The position numbers were made by a program, and so were the translations under genes. A model generated the notes under the pieces. That model saw only the letters and a program-made list of their open reading frames with translations. It was not told where the DNA came from and ran no database searches. This document shows, one piece after another, positions 63,885 to 64,000 of a stretch of 64,000 bases of DNA; within the stretch, counting starts at the first letter, position 1, and each line of letters starts with the position of its first letter. The stretch covers positions 2,395,407-2,459,406 of the forward strand of contig CAJINV010000012.1 of assembly GCA_905178155.1 (NCBI GenBank), given 5' to 3'. Origin of the DNA: Amoebophrya sp. A120. Lineage: Eukaryota; Sar; Dinophyceae; Syndiniales; Amoebophryaceae.

Positions 63885-64000
63885 TATCCTGTGCAAAAGT
63901 ATCGCACTCGTAGTAATTGCAAACATGCATTACAAATCCAGTTCCTAAGGCAAATCCGCATTACAAATTTGAATTGCAATTTATATTGCAATTCAATACT
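63885..64000 (+). mobile_element. Introner element, family F1, cut by window end
   Basis: Left end TATCCTGTGCAAAAGTATCG preceded by GCAAT. Only the first 116 bp are visible. Confidence 0.8.

Overview
This is a gene-dense nuclear segment of a protist. The best guess is a parasitic dinoflagellate of the Amoebophrya/Syndiniales type. Three things suggest this: every gene I can support is on the minus strand; coding sequence is cut by many short repeat-family introns; and those introns lack fixed GT-AG ends. Introner elements with terminal inverted repeats, direct repeats and non-canonical splice sites are reported for Amoebophrya. The species is inferred, since there is no rRNA or other marker here.

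The dominant feature is 67 introner-like elements (IEs, mostly 110-330 bp) in about 14 families defined by their terminal inverted repeats. Nearly all begin TAT and end ATA on the given strand. Of the 66 with both ends visible, 46 sit between exact 5-bp direct repeats, and most others differ at one or two positions. Removing an element plus one repeat copy rejoins open reading frames. I checked this by hand: summed exon lengths come out as whole numbers of codons for a MAPKKK-like kinase (11 IEs), a methyltransferase-like protein (9), a voltage-gated K+ channel (18) and several unnamed genes (9, 4, 1 and others). Genuine GT-AG introns occur beside them in a few genes.

Layout, left to right (all genes on the minus strand): 1-439, start of an MGNC-type lipidated protein; 601-3102 and 7290-8630, a segmental duplication, the first copy carrying a 1.1-kb insertion full of CCTTCAGAAGG palindromes; 3441-6217, a Cys-rich single-pass membrane protein; 9394-14447, the MAPKKK; 15418-19331, the secreted methyltransferase-like protein; 20130-21220, unknown; 21433-23229, a secreted unknown; 23295-29868, a 765-residue unknown containing two giant IEs filled with minisatellites; 30778-39383, the K+ channel; 40782-42128 and 42540-46192, tandem histidine-phosphatase-fold paralogues without the RHG motif; 46468-46884 and 47304-47570, weak hypotheticals; 49265-50563 and 51921-52295, two small paralogues sharing their N-terminal module with the K+ channel; 53227-58670, a 1347-residue helical-repeat protein interrupted by a 1.2-kb element with a 58-nt duplication; 59393-61317, a charged coiled-coil protein; 62277-62621, a possible small gene; 63283 to the window end, the C-terminus of another gene.

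The genes do not form an obvious pathway. What unites the window is invasion of nearly every gene by the same element families, plus a conserved N-terminal peptide shared by three neighbouring genes. Exon structures and the splicing interpretation are inferred from frame restoration; no RNA data were available.
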